NCBI GenBank assembly: GCA_951812585.1
Contig: OX638318.1
Span: 896,819 to 960,818, forward strand
Direction of reading: 5' to 3'
DNA: 64,000 nucleotides
Source of the DNA: Rhodothermales bacterium
GTDB lineage: Bacteria; Bacteroidota; Rhodothermia; Rhodothermales; Bin80
The notes under the pieces are model-generated. The model did not search any database. It saw only the letters and a list, made by a program, of their open reading frames with translations, and was not told where the DNA came from. Position numbers and translations under genes: made by a program. Position 1 is the first letter of the stretch, and each line of letters begins with the position of its first letter. Positions 47,267 to 57,899 of the stretch are shown here, in pieces.

Positions 47267-49588
47267 GTGAAACGGCTTACATCGCTTTATTTTCGGTGTC
47301 ATTCCTTGCTGATCATCTGCAGCGGCCTGTGCTGGGCCCTTGCAGCCCTCGGCCAGGAAAATCCAGAAACCGGCATACAGCACAGCGCGTCGCTAAGCGG
47401 TTTCGTTACGGACTCCATTTCGGGAGAACGACTCGCGGGAGCCCATATTTCGATCGATGAGCTAAACCGCGGTACCACGACCCGCAGGTCGGGCTACTAC
47501 GTCCTGACTGACCTGCCTGCGGGTCAGCTACGCGTACGATACTCTTTTGTCGGATTCCAGTCCCAGGAGCAATTGGTGATACTTGACGCTCAGACAGCGC
47601 ACCAGATGGATGTCGGCCTGATCCCCTCCGCAGGCACCCTCGGAGAAGTGACCGTGACGGCAGGCCCTGCAATTGGAGAGGACACAAAAGACGCCGGCCT
47701 GGCGCTTCTCGGTCCTGAGACCATCATGCTTTTGCCGTCCCTTTTTGAGCCGGATGTGCTGCGATCAATGCATCGGCTGCCGGGCATATCAGCGGTGTCC
47801 GACTATTCCAGCAACGTGCACATTAGAGGCGGCCATCCTTCGGATACGCAGATCCTGATAGACGGCGCGCGTGTGTACAACCCTACCCACGCCTTTGGGC
47901 TGTTCTCCACCTTCAATCCAGATGCCGTCGGGGCAGTCCACCTGCATAAGGGAGGGTATCCAGCCAATCAAGGCGGGAGCCTGGGGTCCGTGCTTGACAT
48001 TCGAAGCAAGAGTGGAAACCGTAATGAGCTGCACGGCGGAATCAGCGTGGGACTGCTGGCCACGCGGGCATACCTCGAAGGACCACACCCGAAAGGCTCC
48101 TACATGCTGGCCATCAGGCGATCAACCATGGGAGGTCTACTTAGACTGTTTTCAGGCACCATTGGCGTCCCGGAAAGCATGCGCTTCTACGACGTCAACG
48201 CGAAGGTGACATTCGACCTGTCACGCGATGATTCCTTTGCCGTCTCCGGCTATAGGGGCGCAGACCGGACGAAACTATTGGTGAGTGACGAAATCGCGCA
48301 CGACATGCGATACGGCAATAGCACCGTGGCCGGTCAGTGGATCCACTTCTTCTCCGACAAGCTCCATTCCACGGTTACTGCCACCTATTCGAGGTATTAC
48401 TCAGCAGCGCAAATGCTGATCGGAGAAACCACATCCCGCCGCAATAATCATGTTGATGACACAACCATCCAAGGTGACCTGCAGTACTATTCCGGTGCCA
48501 GGAATGACTGGGAGCTGGGCTGGCGACTGAGTCGCCTGGCAGCGCCCCACCGCGTAGAAACACACAGTGGATTGGGATATCATTGGCAGCCTGTCGTGCA
48601 TTACGCCTCGCTGTACATTCAAGACACCTACAGGCCTTCCCGTCGATGGGCCATCAAAGCAGGTGTGCGCGCCACCTATCTTGGTGAAGGGACTTATTTC
48701 TACGCAGCGCCGCGGCTGACCATCAGCCGCTTCGTTGGCAGCAGCTCACGCCTACAGGCTTCACTGGGCCGCTACTACCAGCAAATGACCCAAGTAACGG
48801 ACGAAGTCTTGGCGGGCCTTGACTACTGACTGATTAGCGGACAGGGAGTCCGGCCCGCATACGGGGACCAGTATGTTCTCGGCGCATCCATGAACCTGGG
48901 ATCAGGCGTACGACTTGACGCCGAAGCATACTTTCGAACAATGCGACAGCTGGTGCGGCCATCTCCCTTCCTAAGCAATATGACAGACATCAGCTATGCA
49001 GAACGGCTGCTAACAGGAACCGGTTGGGCGAGCGGCTTGGAAATGCTGCTTCAACGGCCGCGCGGACGTCTCTTCGGCTTCGTGTCCTATACTTTGGGTA
49101 AGACCGAACGCACCTTTCCCACCATCAACACGCAACCCGATGGCCAGTCAGCAGGATACCCGCCTAGGTTTGACCGCCTTCACGACTGGACCTTATCTGT
49201 AAACTACGGGCTCCGGAGAGGATGGGTACTCAGCGGGGCACTAACGTATGCCACCGGACAACCCGTCACAGTGCCTACAGGCCGGTATGCACTGGCAGAT
49301 GTGCAGCATATCTTAGGCATCGGATCTTTTGCGAGTGTGTTCGAAACGTCCGGGCTGAACAATAGCCGGTTGCCGCCCTACCACCGCCTTGACGCCGGAA
49401 TCAGAAAAAGCGGACGGCTTTTTCAAAAAGCGTACTACGAAATACAGCTGCAAGTCATTAACGCTTACGCAAGGCGTAACCCCTGGTTCACCTTTTACAT
49501 CGTGTACCTGAATGGCACGCTCAGTGCTCAAGAGATACCCCAAATCCCCGTCCCGCTGCCCAACCTTACCTTTACGATTTCAATGTGA
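47267..49588 (+). pseudogene. TonB-dependent receptor with in-frame TGA, copy A
   Basis: Outer-membrane receptor, 773 codons from GTG 47267. Signal peptide, a carboxypeptidase-regulatory-like beta-sandwich (LSGFVTDSISGERLAGAHIS, about 40-120), plug domain (LRSMHRLPGISAVSDYSSNV, IRGGHPSDTQILIDGARVYN) and a 22-strand barrel. At 48827-48829 the codon is TGA, probably from Trp, and the frame continues without a break (LISGQGVRPAYGDQYVLG) to the true end. Genes here use TGA as stop, so the product would lack the last ~250 residues unless read through. The end overlaps the lipoprotein gene (TGATG). Confidence 0.85.
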
Positions 49589-50490
49589 TGACTGGTAGCC
49601 CATCCCCGAAATGGCTGGTGATCCTCATGGTTCTTGTGACTGTGACCGGATGTGATTCTGGCGTAAACAGCCGGGACGAAACTGTCTATGTAGTAGAATC
49701 CGTCCTGATTGCCGGACGCCCCCTGCCGCGGCTGCTACTCACCAGAATTGGCGGAATAGAAGAACAGTATAACGGGGCAGATCTGTCGGAGGAGGGCGCA
49801 CAGGTGACCGTACGTGTCGTCGGTCCCGGACTGGATGAGGTGATCCGCTACCAAGATGCTGGCGCGGGTTATTACAGACCTGGCAATCCAAATCATCGAG
49901 TGCTCTCGCTCCACCGGTACGAGTTAACTGTTCAGCCTGCCGGTGCGCACACATCGATCACCGCGATGACGGTGGTACCCGACACATTCAGACATCTGAT
50001 CGTGGATCTCGGAACGGTCGAGCATGAGAACGGTGACCCGCCGCTGCTCCACTTCACTCCCAGCAGCTACCCCGAGCACGACCAGAATAACTACATTGTC
50101 GTGACAGAGGCCCTGATCCCAACACCATCCGCTCTGGTACCCCATGCCCGCGACTTGTACGAAGAATACGAAATCGCTCTAGAGTCACTGGCCTACTCGT
50201 CATCACCTGTCTTTACGGAGGAAAGTTGCGATGTTGCCGCGAATGGGACGCTTACGCTGCGGTATTGGTGGAGCGACATCAACTTCTACGGAATCAACCT
50301 AATCCACATCAATGCTTTGGATAACAACGTGCTTGACTTTGCGCGGTCTTACGGCATTCAGCAACAGTTGGGCATTGGAACGCTGGTGCCAGGCGAAATG
50401 CATAACATTCAGTCCAACATCCAAGGCGCCCATGGACTATTCGGCAGTATAGCACAGGCCACAGCCTATGTCAACGTGACCAGCCCGTAG
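49588..50490 (+). CDS. DUF4249-like lipoprotein, copy A
   Basis: 300 residues from ATG 49588, overlapping the receptor stop; GTG 49585 is an alternative. Lipobox LVTVTGC. Beta-rich protein beginning ETVYVVESVLIAGRPLPRLLL, then RYELTVQPAGAHTSITAMT, similar to DUF4249 lipoproteins that are encoded next to TonB-dependent receptors. Probably a surface lid or substrate-binding partner. Copy B differs at about six residues. Confidence 0.78.
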   Translation: MTGSPSPKWLVILMVLVTVTGCDSGVNSRDETVYVVESVLIAGRPLPRLLLTRIGGIEEQYNGADLSEEGAQVTVRVVGPGLDEVIRYQDAGAGYYRPGNPNHRVLSLHRYELTVQPAGAHTSITAMTVVPDTFRHLIVDLGTVEHENGDPPLLHFTPSSYPEHDQNNYIVVTEALIPTPSALVPHARDLYEEYEIALESLAYSSSPVFTEESCDVAANGTLTLRYWWSDINFYGINLIHINALDNNVLDFARSYGIQQQLGIGTLVPGEMHNIQSNIQGAHGLFGSIAQATAYVNVTSP

Positions 50491-50556
50491 CGAATGCCAT
50501 CGGCCACCGGCACGCTCCTACGTGGGATACTGCCCCTGCGCACCATCACGCCCCAG

Positions 50557-50574
50557 CGGTGCGCCGTCGCACCG
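50557..50574. terminator. Hairpin after the lipoprotein gene, copy A
   Basis: CGGTGCG-CCGT-CGCACCG, 67 bases after the lipoprotein stop. Conserved at 57882-57899 in copy B. No T-run follows, so terminator function is a guess. Confidence 0.4.
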
Positions 50575-50687
50575 GGTCAGAGCCCGTAATTGGTGAACGT
50601 GTGGGTAAGCCGCGATAACACGGCTTCGGAGCCTGTCCGCTGAATTCAATCGGATTGGTAGTACAGGAATGAGCGGCAGATGAGCGG

Positions 50688-52225
50688 TATGGCGGCACGC
50701 CAGATGCATACAAGAAAGAATTCCAAGACAAGGACGCTGCTACGCCGGACGATGTGCGCGACGCCGCCGTTCGCTGGCTTGCTGATGGCGTGTACGTGCT
50801 GGAAGTGCACCCCTTCGCACAGCTGACGGCGGCGGAAAAAGGAGTTGGGCGCGACGCCCTGCCTGAAGTCGATTCGCCGCCCGACGCGACATTTCCCACC
50901 ATCGAAAAGGGCACACTTTCCAACGGCATCACGGTACTCGCAGCCACACGCCGGGCAACCCCCATCGTGGATCTGACGCTTTTTGTGGACGCAGGCTTTG
51001 CTGCCGATCAGTACGGCGCGCAAGGGACGGCGTCGCTCGCCCTCAGCATGCTGGACGAAGGAACTGCTACCTTGAACGCTTTAGAAATCAGTGACCGGTT
51101 GGCGAATCTGGGCACAACCCTGGGCACCGGCTCGTCAGTCGACGGGTCGACAGTGTCAATGTCGTCGCTGAAGAACAACCTGGCGGCGAGCCTGGATCTG
51201 TTCGCCGATGTAGCGCTCAACCCTTCCTTTCCCCAGGCGGATTTTGAGCGTCTCCAGCAGCAGCGCCTGGCGCAAATACAAGCCCAGAAAGCATCTCCAG
51301 TCCAGATGGCACTGCGAGTCTTTCCGCAGCTCTTGTACGGCGCGGGTCATGCGTACAGCAGTCCATATCAGGGCAGCGGCTCTGAAGAGTCGGTCAGCGG
51401 TCTGACACGGACTGACCTTGCAGCCTTCCACGCCACTTGGTTTAGGCCGAATAATGCGACGCTAGTTGTTGTAGGTGACATTGCGATTGATGAGATCACA
51501 CCGATGCTCGAGGCACGCTTCGGCAGCTGGAAGGCCGAGCCCGTACCGGAGAAGAACATCGCGGAGGTATCGCATAAAGCTTCATCCGTGGTGTACCTCA
51601 TGGATCGACCCGGGTCTGGGCAGTCCATTATCTTGCCGGCCATGTAGCCCCGCCGCGCAATACGCCCAACAACATCGCCATCGAAACCATGAACACGCTG
51701 CTGGGCGGCGCTTTCGTTTCACGAATCAACATGAACTTGCGCGAAGACAAAGGATGGTCCTACGGGGCCAGCTCAATCCTTTTGTCCGCCCGCGGACAGC
51801 GGCCGTTCATCGTGTATGCCCCCGTGCAGACCGACAAGACCAGCGAGTCCATCACGGAAATCCTGAAAGAGCTCCGAGGAATCCTGGGGGACAACCCACC
51901 CACCGAGGACGAAGTGCTCAAGGCGCAGCAGAACCTTACGCTTACGTTAGCCGGGCAGTGGGAAACCAACGCAGCGGTGGAAGGCGACATCCTGACCATG
52001 GTCCAGTATGACCTTCCAGGCGACTACTATGACACCTACACGGCGCAGGTCCGCAACCTGAGCGTGGAACAGGTGACCCAGGCGGCCCATGATCTGTTGC
52101 GCCCTGACAATCTGGTCTGGATTATCGTGGGTGACCGGGCAGTCATCGAGGACGGAATTCGGAGCTTGGACTTCGGCGAAATCATTCCTATCGACGCCGA
52201 TGGTAATGTGCTCTCAGACGGGTAG
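50688..52225 (+). pseudogene. M16 peptidase 1, 5'-truncated and frameshifted
   Basis: Begins at YGGTPDAYKKEFQDKD, equivalent to codon ~406 of the full gene at 58184, directly joined to the end of repeat A. It lacks the N-terminal half with the HxxEH zinc site. Near 51635 one T is missing relative to the intact gene (atcttgcc versus atctttgcc), which ends the frame at TAG 51645-51647; the correct frame resumes until 52225. The remainder is nearly identical to the intact copy. Non-functional. Confidence 0.92.
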
Positions 52226-52271
52226 TCCAGAATCGCCCGCGGACCCGCCGTGTTCGCGGGCGATTCGACTG
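52226..52271. terminator. Strong hairpin after truncated M16 gene
   Basis: GAATCGCCCGCG (52230-52241) pairs with CGCGGGCGATTC (52255-52266), 12 bp perfect, flanked by GTCCA and TGGAC. It is not present after the intact M16 peptidase 1, where the following sequence is unrelated. Confidence 0.5.
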
Positions 52272-52526
52272 GACGCACAGACTTGTTAGCCTATAACGGC
52301 TGCCGGTGCCTTTCCGGGCTGTCGACGCGCTTCCGGGCTGTCGGGGTTCCAGGCGCGCGAAACGGCCTTCAGTCCGGTTATCGTGCGACACGCCGATGGA
52401 GCCTCCAAACGCCGAATCCACAGGCTGCTGTTTTGGAGTATCTTGGGCGGCTTGCACCAGAAGTTGATCCCGTTCACGCAGAGCCGCGAGGCCGATCCCA
52501 ATGCCTGCACACATGCAGCCTTCCGC

Positions 52527-52722
52527 ATGACGCTACCTGAAATCGAATACGAGAAGTTCACGCTCGACAACGGCCTGACTGTGGTCGTCCACGAGGATCA
52601 TAAGGCTCCCATCGTTGCCGTGAACGTCTGGTACCATGTGGGCTCCAAAAACGAGCCGACGGGACGCAGCGGCTTCGCGCACCTGTTTGAACACCTTATG
52701 TTCAACGGCTCGGAACACTTCT
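52527..52722 (+). pseudogene. M16 peptidase 2, N-terminal stub
   Basis: Identical to the first ~65 codons of the intact gene at 61262, including the HLFEH zinc motif, and broken off after GSEHF. The frame runs on through 88 unrelated bases into repeat B. Upstream, the frame is open and has a hydrophobic leader-like stretch (RLLFWSILGGL) continuous with the coding part, which the intact gene lost by an extra G. Confidence 0.9.
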
Positions 52723-52809
52723 CCGAGCCCACCAGGCCCTGCGAAGACATCTACCACAGGGGACGGTGGTATGTCCATCAGGATCAGCAAGCGGCAATGA
52801 TAGCGAAAA
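52723..52809. other. Unique junction segment
   Basis: 87 bases between the M16 stub and repeat B that match neither the intact M16 gene nor repeat A. Origin unknown; it may be the scar of another element. Confidence 0.6.
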
Positions 52810-52952
52810 CCAGGTTCCTGGTACAACAGCCGCCCGTGCCTGAAAGCCGAAGCGATGCGTACCATGTCCTGCCTGCAGTCACCGGTGCCATATCGCTGCG
52901 GCCATCCTGTTCCTCACGAATTTTGGGGCCCATTCCACTGTCGCATGCACCC

Positions 52953-52981
52953 TTCTGCGTGTCCATACGCGACACGCAGAA
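52953..52981. repeat. Perfect 11-bp inverted repeat (copy B)
   Basis: Same as 45458-45486 in copy A: TTCTGCGTGTC, loop catacgc, GACACGCAGAA. Confidence 0.6.
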
Positions 52982-53312
52982 GCTCCCAGATCCCGACTGA
53001 ATGCGTACATGTTACCGCGAACCAACAGGAATGTCTCGGCGACCCAAGCGAAGTGGCTTCAGTGCTCAGTATCCCGGCCATGTGCGCCGATTCCACCGCT
53101 TCGCGGTTGCCCTGTCCATCCGCCACTGACGGTTCGCGGAGACATGGGCTGGTTCACGCTTTATGGCACCGGACTTCCGTACGGCTCGTCCTGCCGTATC
53201 GCTGAGCGCACATTGTTCCTTCTTCATCACTTCTTCACACTCTACTCTGTTTTTTTTCGCATTGCACTAACTTCAGTGTGCGGCACTGCTGCTGCCATCC
53301 TGAGCACCTGCC
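52982..53312. other. Leader region of repeat copy B
   Basis: Matches 45487-45875 but lacks the 63 bases between the direct repeats tgcgtacatgt, and has eight instead of ten T. No gene recognised. Confidence 0.5.
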
Positions 53313-54179
53313 ATGGCCATGCCAATAGACCGAAGGCTACTTACCGCGCTTAGAGCCGTGCGCCTCCTCGCGGCCCTCCTGCTGCTCCCGATGGTCGCCC
53401 AGGCTCAAGAAGCCCCTCCACAGCGACCGACACTTTCTCCTGGTGTAAGTAGCGATAGCGGATGGGAGTCCAGAAAAGCGTATCTGCAGGACCAAGGAAC
53501 ACTCGATGACGCGCTTAAGATACGAGAGCTCTTAGCAGAACGGGCAGTGCTCCATGGTCGCACCATGACCGACAGTCACTACGACTTCCTTGGATACTTG
53601 GCAGCGGGACTAGTCATTGAAGGGTACACGTTCGATCTGATCTCGCACCTGAAGGACGCCGGAATCGATATCGCACGGATTAGTTATCTCGCAGACGGTG
53701 AACGTACCTCCTTTGGAGAACGGGCGGCGCTCCACGAGCTCACTGTCATTGCCACTATCGTAGATCGATATGACTCGTGGCTGCCCCGTGACGGATTCCT
53801 ATCGAGCCTTGTACTGGAGGTGGATGAGGTGCTCATTGGCAGCGTTAACAGCAAGTACATAATCGTGCGGCTGGAGTTTGGAAAACTGCCAAGTGGACGT
53901 ATCACGCGCTCCACATTTGACTTCAACGGTCAAAAGGGCGAAACCTACGCATTCTACCTTTCCAATAGATTCTACCGTTTTGCGGTGGAATACTTCCAAG
54001 CTTTTATGTACCCGCTTATAATTGATCCTGCCTTCGTTGCTCGCGATCCTGACCGGAATCGAAGGTATTATTTGTGGGGATCTAGGCGACTCCAAGACAA
54101 CGCGGGTGGTACACTAGGCCCCGCCGAAGTGGATGAAGTGCGGAGAATCGGCACGCTGATCCGGTCCCATACTCAGTAA
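53313..54179 (+). CDS. Exported protein of the receptor module, copy B
   Basis: 288 residues, signal peptide identical to copy A. Sequence is the same up to about residue 112, then diverges: SHLKDAGIDIARISYLADGE, and RLEFGKLPSGRITRSTFDF. The even length and the clustering of substitutions, without stops, suggest that both copies are under coding constraint. Family unknown. Confidence 0.7.
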   Translation: MAMPIDRRLLTALRAVRLLAALLLLPMVAQAQEAPPQRPTLSPGVSSDSGWESRKAYLQDQGTLDDALKIRELLAERAVLHGRTMTDSHYDFLGYLAAGLVIEGYTFDLISHLKDAGIDIARISYLADGERTSFGERAALHELTVIATIVDRYDSWLPRDGFLSSLVLEVDEVLIGSVNSKYIIVRLEFGKLPSGRITRSTFDFNGQKGETYAFYLSNRFYRFAVEYFQAFMYPLIIDPAFVARDPDRNRRYYLWGSRRLQDNAGGTLGPAEVDEVRRIGTLIRSHTQ

Positions 54180-54210
54180 CCTGCTCCCGAAGCTGAAACA
54201 AGGAAGTACG

Positions 54211-54282
54211 ATGCTGTACAGCTATGCCGCGCTGCTCAAAGCAGAGCCTTACTCACAGCAAGTCTTTAGGTGTTGCCGATGA
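54211..54282 (+). CDS. 23-residue micro-ORF, copy B
   Basis: MLYSYAALLKAEPYSQQVFR, then CCR. Same ribosome site (AAGGAAG) and same ATGA overlap with the following frame as in copy A (46773-46844). Conservation with amino-acid changes but no stop hints at a translated peptide. Confidence 0.4.
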   Translation: MLYSYAALLKAEPYSQQVFRCCR

Positions 54283-54406
54283 CCACGATTCCTCGCGAGC
54301 TTACCGGCCAGGCTGCCGCAGCGGCCTTTCTGGCAATAGCATGCGTCGCTACTCATGCGTCGCTACTTACGCATACCAATCATCGGATCCGCTGCGATGG
54401 TTTAAG

Positions 54407-54580
54407 AACGCTTCCCAAGACGCACGACCGGAGTCCACAGGAGCGTCCGCACGGGGTGCCGGTACAGCTACTGCCGGGGCCACAACAGGTGGCGGCGCAC
54501 CCACGACATGCTCCGCCAACAGGCGCAACACAGCGGAGTAATGGCGTACCAGCTCCAAGTGCAGGCCTGGATAGTGAGTC
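54407..54580. other. Replaced segment upstream of receptor, copy B
   Basis: From about 54407 to 54580 the sequence is unrelated to the corresponding 46953-47260 of copy A, while both sides match. It contains a Pro/Gly/Thr-rich stretch. Looks like cassette replacement rather than point decay. Confidence 0.6.
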
Positions 54581-54586
54581 GCACCC

Positions 54587-56909
54587 GTGAAACGGCTTAC
54601 ATCGCTTTATTTTCGGTGTCATTCCTTGCTGATCATCTGCAGCGGCCTGTGCTGGGCCCTTGCAGCCCTCGGCCAGGAAAATCCAGAAACCGGCATACAG
54701 CACAGCGCGTCGCTAAGCGGTTTCGTTACGGACTCCATTTCGGGAGAACGACTCGCGGGAGCTCATATTTCGATCGATGAACTAAACCGCGGTACCACGA
54801 CCCGCAAGTCGGGCTACTACGTCCTGACTGACCTGCCTGCGGGTCAGCTACGCGTACGATACTCTTTTGTCGGATTCCAGCCCCAGGAGCGATTGGTAAT
54901 ACTTGACGCTCAGGCAGCGCACCAGATGGATGTCGGCCTGATCCCCTCCGCAGGCACCCTCGGAGAAGTGACCGTGACGGCAGGCCCTGCAATTGGATGA
55001 GGACACAAAAGACACCGGCCTGGCGCTTCTCGGTCCTGAGACCATCATGCTTTTGCCGTCCCTTTTTGAGCCGGATGTGCTGCGATCAATGCATCGGCTG
55101 CCGGGCATATCAGCAGTGTCCGACTATTCCAGCAACGTGCACATTAGAGGCGGCCATCCTTCGGATACGCAGATCCTGATAGACGGCGCGCGTGTGTACA
55201 ACCCTACCCACGCCTTTGGGCTGTTCTCCACCTTCAATCCAGATGCCGTCGGGGCAGTCCACCTGCATAAGGGAGGGTATCCAGCCAATCAAGGCGGGAG
55301 CCTGGGGTCCGTGCTTGACATTCGAAGCAAGAGTGGAAACCGTAATGAGCTGCACGGCGGAATCAGCGTGGGACTGCTGGCCACGCGGGCATACCTCGAA
55401 GGACCACACCCGAAAGGCTCCTACATGCTGGCCATCAGGCGATCAACCATGGGAGGTCTACTTAGACTGTTTTCAGGCACCATTGGCGTCCCGGAAAGCA
55501 TGCGCTTCTACGACGTCAACGCGAAGGTGACATTCGACCTGTCACGCGATGATTCCTTTGCCGTCTCCGGCTATAGGGGCGCAGACCGGACGAAACTATT
55601 GGTGAGTGACGAAATCGCGCACGACATGCGATACGGCAATAGCACCGTGGCCGGTCAGTGGATCCACTTCTTCTCCGACAAGCTCCATTCCACGGTTACT
55701 GCCACCTATTCGAGGTATTACTCAGCAGCGCAAATGCTGATCGGAGAAACCACATCCCGCCGCAATAATCATGTTGATGACACAACCATCCAAGGTGACC
55801 TGCAGTACTATTCCGGTGCCAGGAATGACTGGGAGCTGGGCTGGCGACTGAGTCGCCTGGCAGCGCCCCACCGCGTAGAAACACACAGTGGATTGGGATA
55901 TCATTGGCAGCCTGTCGTGCATTACGCCTCGCTGTACATTCAAGACACCTACAGGCCTTCCCGTCGATGGGCCATCAAAGCAGGTGTGCGTGCCACCTAT
56001 CTTGGTGAAGGGACTTATTTCTACGCAGCGCCGCGGCTGACCATCAGCCGCTTCGTTGGCAGCAGCTCACGCCTACAGGCTTCACTGGGCCGCTACTACC
56101 AGCAAATGACCCAAGTAACGGACGAAGTCTTGGCGGGCCTTGACTACTGACTGATTAGCGGACAGGGAGTCCGGCCCGCATACGGGGACCAGTATGTTCT
56201 CGGCGCATCCATGAACCTGGGATCAGGCGTACGACTTGACGCCGAAGCATACTTTCGAACAATGCGACAGCTGGTGCGGCCATCTCCCTTCCTAAGCAAT
56301 ATGACAGACATCAGCTATGCAGAACGGCTGCTAACAGGAACCGGTTGGGCGAGCGGCTTGGAAATGCTGCTTCAACGGCCGCGCGGACGTCTCTTCGGCT
56401 TCGTGTCCTATACTTTGGGTAAGACCGAACGCACCTTTCCCACCATCAACACGCAACCCGATGGCCAGTCAGCAGGATACCCGCCTAGGTTTGACCGCCT
56501 TCACGACTGGACCTTATCTGTAAACTACGGGCTCCGGAGAGGATGGGTACTCAGCGGGGCACTAACGTATGCCACCGGACAACCCGTCACAGTGCCTACA
56601 GGCCGGTATGCACTGGCAGATGTGCAGCATATCTTAGGCATCGGATCTTTTGCGAGTGTGTTCGAAACGTCCGGGCTGAACAATAGCCGGTTGCCGCCCT
56701 ACCACCGCCTTGACGCCGGAATCAGAAAAAGCGGACGGCTTTTTCAAAAAGCGTACTACGAAATGCAGCTGCAAGTCATTAACGCTTACGCGAGGCGTAA
56801 CCCCTGGTTCACCTTTTACATCGTGTACCTGAATGGCACGCTCAGTGCTCAAGAGATACCCCAAATCCCCATCCCGATGCCCAACCTTACCTTTACGATT
56901 TCAATGTGA
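54587..56909 (+). pseudogene. TonB-dependent receptor, frameshift plus in-frame TGA, copy B
   Basis: Starts GTG 54587 and is nearly identical to copy A. At about 54998 one extra T (attggatgagg versus attggagagg) shifts the frame at the end of the beta-sandwich domain, stopping translation after AGPAIG. The same TGA as in copy A occurs at 56148-56150. The C-terminal part ends at 56909 with three substitutions. So this copy is doubly broken. Confidence 0.88.
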
Positions 56910-57811
56910 TGACTGGTAGCCCATCCCCGAAATGGCTGGTGATCCTCATGGTTCTTGTGACTGTGACCGGATGTGATTCTGGCGTAAACAGCCGGGACGA
57001 AACTGTCTATGTAGTAGAATCCGTCCTGATTGCCGGACGCCCCCTGCTGCGGCTGCTACTCACCAGAATTGGCGGAATAGAAGAACAGTATAACGGGGCA
57101 GATCTGTCGGAGGAGGGCGCACAGGTGACCGTACGTGTCGTCGGTCCCGGACTGGATGAGGTGATCCGCTACCAAGATGCTGGCGCGGGTTATTACAGAC
57201 CTGGCAATCCAAATCATCGAGTGCTCTCGCTCCACCGGTACGAGTTAACTGTTCAGCCTGCCGGTGCGCACACATCGATCACCGCGATGACGGTGGTACC
57301 CGACACATTCAGACATCTGATCGTGGATCTCGGAACGGTCGAGCATGAGAACGGTGACCCGCCGCTGCTCCACTTCACTCCCAGCAGCTACCCCGAGCAC
57401 GACCAGAATAACTACATTGTCGTGACAGAGGCCCTGATCCCAACACCATCCGCTCTGGTACCCCATGCCCGCGACTTGTACGAAGAATACGATACCTCTC
57501 TAGAGTCACTGACCTACTCGTCATCGCCTGTCTTTACGGAGGAAAGTTGCGATGTTGCCGCGAATGGGACGCTTACGCTGCGGTATTGGTGGAGCGACAT
57601 CAACTTCTACGGAATCAACCTAATCCACATCAATGCTTTGGATAACAACGTGCTTGACTTTGCGCGGTCTTACGGCGTTCAGCAACAGTTGGGCATTGGA
57701 ACGCTGGTGCCAGGCGAAATGCATAACATTCAGTCCAACATCCAAGGCGCCCATGGACTATTCGGCAGTATAGCACAGGCCACAGCCTATGTCAACGTGA
57801 CCAGCCCGTAG
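56909..57811 (+). CDS. DUF4249-like lipoprotein, copy B
   Basis: 300 residues, overlapping the receptor stop as in copy A. Same lipobox LVTVTGC. About six amino-acid changes, for instance EEYDTSLESLTYSSS versus EEYEIALESLAYSSS. Reading frame fully open although the receptor beside it is broken, which suggests either recent receptor damage or that the reading of the TGA is tolerated. Confidence 0.78.
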   Translation: MTGSPSPKWLVILMVLVTVTGCDSGVNSRDETVYVVESVLIAGRPLLRLLLTRIGGIEEQYNGADLSEEGAQVTVRVVGPGLDEVIRYQDAGAGYYRPGNPNHRVLSLHRYELTVQPAGAHTSITAMTVVPDTFRHLIVDLGTVEHENGDPPLLHFTPSSYPEHDQNNYIVVTEALIPTPSALVPHARDLYEEYDTSLESLTYSSSPVFTEESCDVAANGTLTLRYWWSDINFYGINLIHINALDNNVLDFARSYGVQQQLGIGTLVPGEMHNIQSNIQGAHGLFGSIAQATAYVNVTSP

Positions 57812-57881
57812 CGAGTGCCATCGGCCACCGGCACGCTCCTACGTGGGATGCTGCCCCTGCGCACCATCACGCCCCGAACAG

Positions 57882-57899
57882 CGGTGCGCCGTCGCACCG
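57882..57899. terminator. Hairpin after the lipoprotein gene, copy B
   Basis: CGGTGCG-CCGT-CGCACCG, conserved with copy A (50557-50574). No T-run. Confidence 0.4.

Larger units (their letters stand above)
45315..50687 (+). repeat. Large direct repeat, copy A (receptor module)
   Basis: About 5.4 kb that recurs as copy B at 52810-58019. It begins ccaggttcctg and ends gatgagcgg. Contents: 5' region with a perfect inverted repeat, exported protein, micro-ORFs, TonB-dependent receptor and DUF4249-like lipoprotein. Identity is very high in the receptor and lipoprotein genes and lower in blocks elsewhere. It is followed by the broken copies of the two M16 peptidase genes. Confidence 0.92.

Noticed and set aside
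48827-48829. Selenocysteine at the receptor TGA
   Set aside because: The context suggests an ancestral Trp, no SECIS-like hairpin is apparent after the codon, and receptors of this type have no redox need at that place.
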